Shown: one piece after another, positions 13,550-14,074 of the stretch | How positions within the stretch are numbered: position 1 is the first letter of the stretch | Layout of the letters: the number at the start of each line of letters is the position of its first letter | Source of the DNA: Clostridiales bacterium | Lineage (GTDB): Bacteria; Bacillota; Clostridia; Peptostreptococcales; Anaerovoracaceae | DNA length: 14,074 nt | Reading direction: 5' to 3' | Assembly: GCA_009778415.1 (NCBI GenBank) | Contig: WRJV01000302.1 | Coordinates: forward strand, 1 to 14,074 | The notes under the pieces: generated by a model | What the model was told of the DNA's origin: nothing | Databases searched by the model: none | Seen by the model: only the letters and a program-made list of their open reading frames with translations | Made by a program: the position numbers and the translations under genes

Positions 13550-14074
13550 CTAGACGTTTTTGGTTGACATGTTCATGTTGCCCATTTTGTAGCCGCCAAG
13601 GTCTAGTGCGGCGTAAACGAAGCCGGCGCCTTTCGCCGCTTCGTTTATTTTGTCCATAAAATCCGTATCGAAGAATTTTTTCCGGTCGTCAGGCAGGACC
13701 TCGATGCGGGCCACGTCTCCATGGTGCCTCACCCGGACTTGGCCCAGCCCGTTTTCCTGCAGCAGCTTTTCAAGCGCATAGATCGACGCAAGCTTGCCGG
13801 TTGTTATCCGTTCGCCGTAGGGGATCCTCGACGCCAGGCACGCGAACGCGGGCTTGTCCCAAACGGACAGCCCCAGTGCCCTTGCAGCTGCCCGCACGTC
13901 TTCTTTTGACAAGCCTGCCTCGCGCAGCGGGCTGCGGACGCCCAGCTCAAGCAGGGCCTTTTCGCCGGGCCTGTAGTCAAGCGCATCGTCCGTGTTGGAC
14001 CCGTCAAAAACCGCCATGCCGTCAAGCTCCGGGAGCGAAAGGAGCCTTTGAAGCATATTTTTCTTGCAGATGTA
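13550..14074 (-). CDS. larE: LarE, ATP-dependent sacrificial sulfur transferase (N-terminus outside window)
   Basis: The frame is open to the right edge; the visible 174 residues are the C-terminal two thirds of LarE. LarE adenylates pyridinium-3,5-biscarboxylate mononucleotide and inserts sulfur while building the nickel-pincer nucleotide cofactor of lactate racemase and relatives. Diagnostic pieces, in order: YICKK at the very edge, DGSNTDDALDYRPG, ALLELGVRSPLREAGLSKED, DKPAFACLASRIPYGERIT, VRVRHHGDVARIEV and DLGGYKMGNMN at the C-terminus. The Cys in ACLASR aligns with the sulfur-donating or cluster-binding Cys of characterised LarE proteins. Its stop lies 5 bp from that of the NimA-like gene, tail to tail, with no terminator visible between them. 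No other lar genes are in the window. Confidence 0.93.
   Translation of the reverse strand, partial: YICKKNMLQRLLSLPELDGMAVFDGSNTDDALDYRPGEKALLELGVRSPLREAGLSKEDVRAAARALGLSVWDKPAFACLASRIPYGERITTGKLASIYALEKLLQENGLGQVRVRHHGDVARIEVLPDDRKKFFDTDFMDKINEAAKGAGFVYAALDLGGYKMGNMNMSTKNV

Overview
This looks like a chromosomal segment from an anaerobic Bacillota, most likely a Clostridia. That is inferred from strong GGAGG-type ribosome sites, TTGACA/TATAAT promoters, a likely TTG start, a NimA-like flavoprotein, a nickel-pincer LarE, an Rnl1-type RNA ligase and the small 'phosphate permease' membrane protein often seen in that class. Most genes are moderately GC-rich; about 3.1-6.3 kb is visibly AT-rich and looks acquired.

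Layout. (1) 1-2203, minus strand: a two-gene sugar operon with its own promoter, a divergent class II aldolase followed by a FucI/AraA-type isomerase that runs off the left edge. (2) 2202-3550, minus strand: an accessory patch with a small CdiA_C-like PD-(D/E)xK nuclease gene and two diverged copies of a ~174-bp element whose stems show compensatory changes (a probable structured RNA). Each copy begins over the stop codon of a nuclease-type ORF. A decayed IS3-family transposase lies between the copies, and a rho-independent terminator follows the second. (3) 3628-6284, plus strand: an AT-rich gene for a fused m5C + m6A DNA methyltransferase with a consensus promoter and a possible operator, but no recognisable restriction endonuclease beside it. 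(4) 6319-7440: a T4 Rnl1-like RNA ligase, meeting tail-to-tail an N-terminally truncated DUF4143 ATPase (7446-7994). (5) 8127-9203, minus strand: a small membrane protein and a LuxR-type regulator. (6) 9264-13544, plus strand: an agmatine catabolism operon (agmatine deiminase, sodium:solute symporter, putrescine carbamoyltransferase, NimA-like flavoprotein) divergent from the LuxR gene. (7) 13550-14074, minus strand: the C-terminal part of LarE.

How they may work together. The agmatine operon would import agmatine, convert it to N-carbamoylputrescine and then to putrescine plus carbamoyl phosphate. The carbamate kinase needed to make ATP from carbamoyl phosphate is not in the window. The LuxR gene, across an intergenic region with a perfect palindrome, is the obvious candidate regulator. 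The isomerase and aldolase would act in one sugar pathway, although the isomerase appears to lack a metal-binding Glu. The most novel-looking part is the nuclease gene plus structured-RNA element, present in two diverged copies beside a methyltransferase and an RNA ligase.
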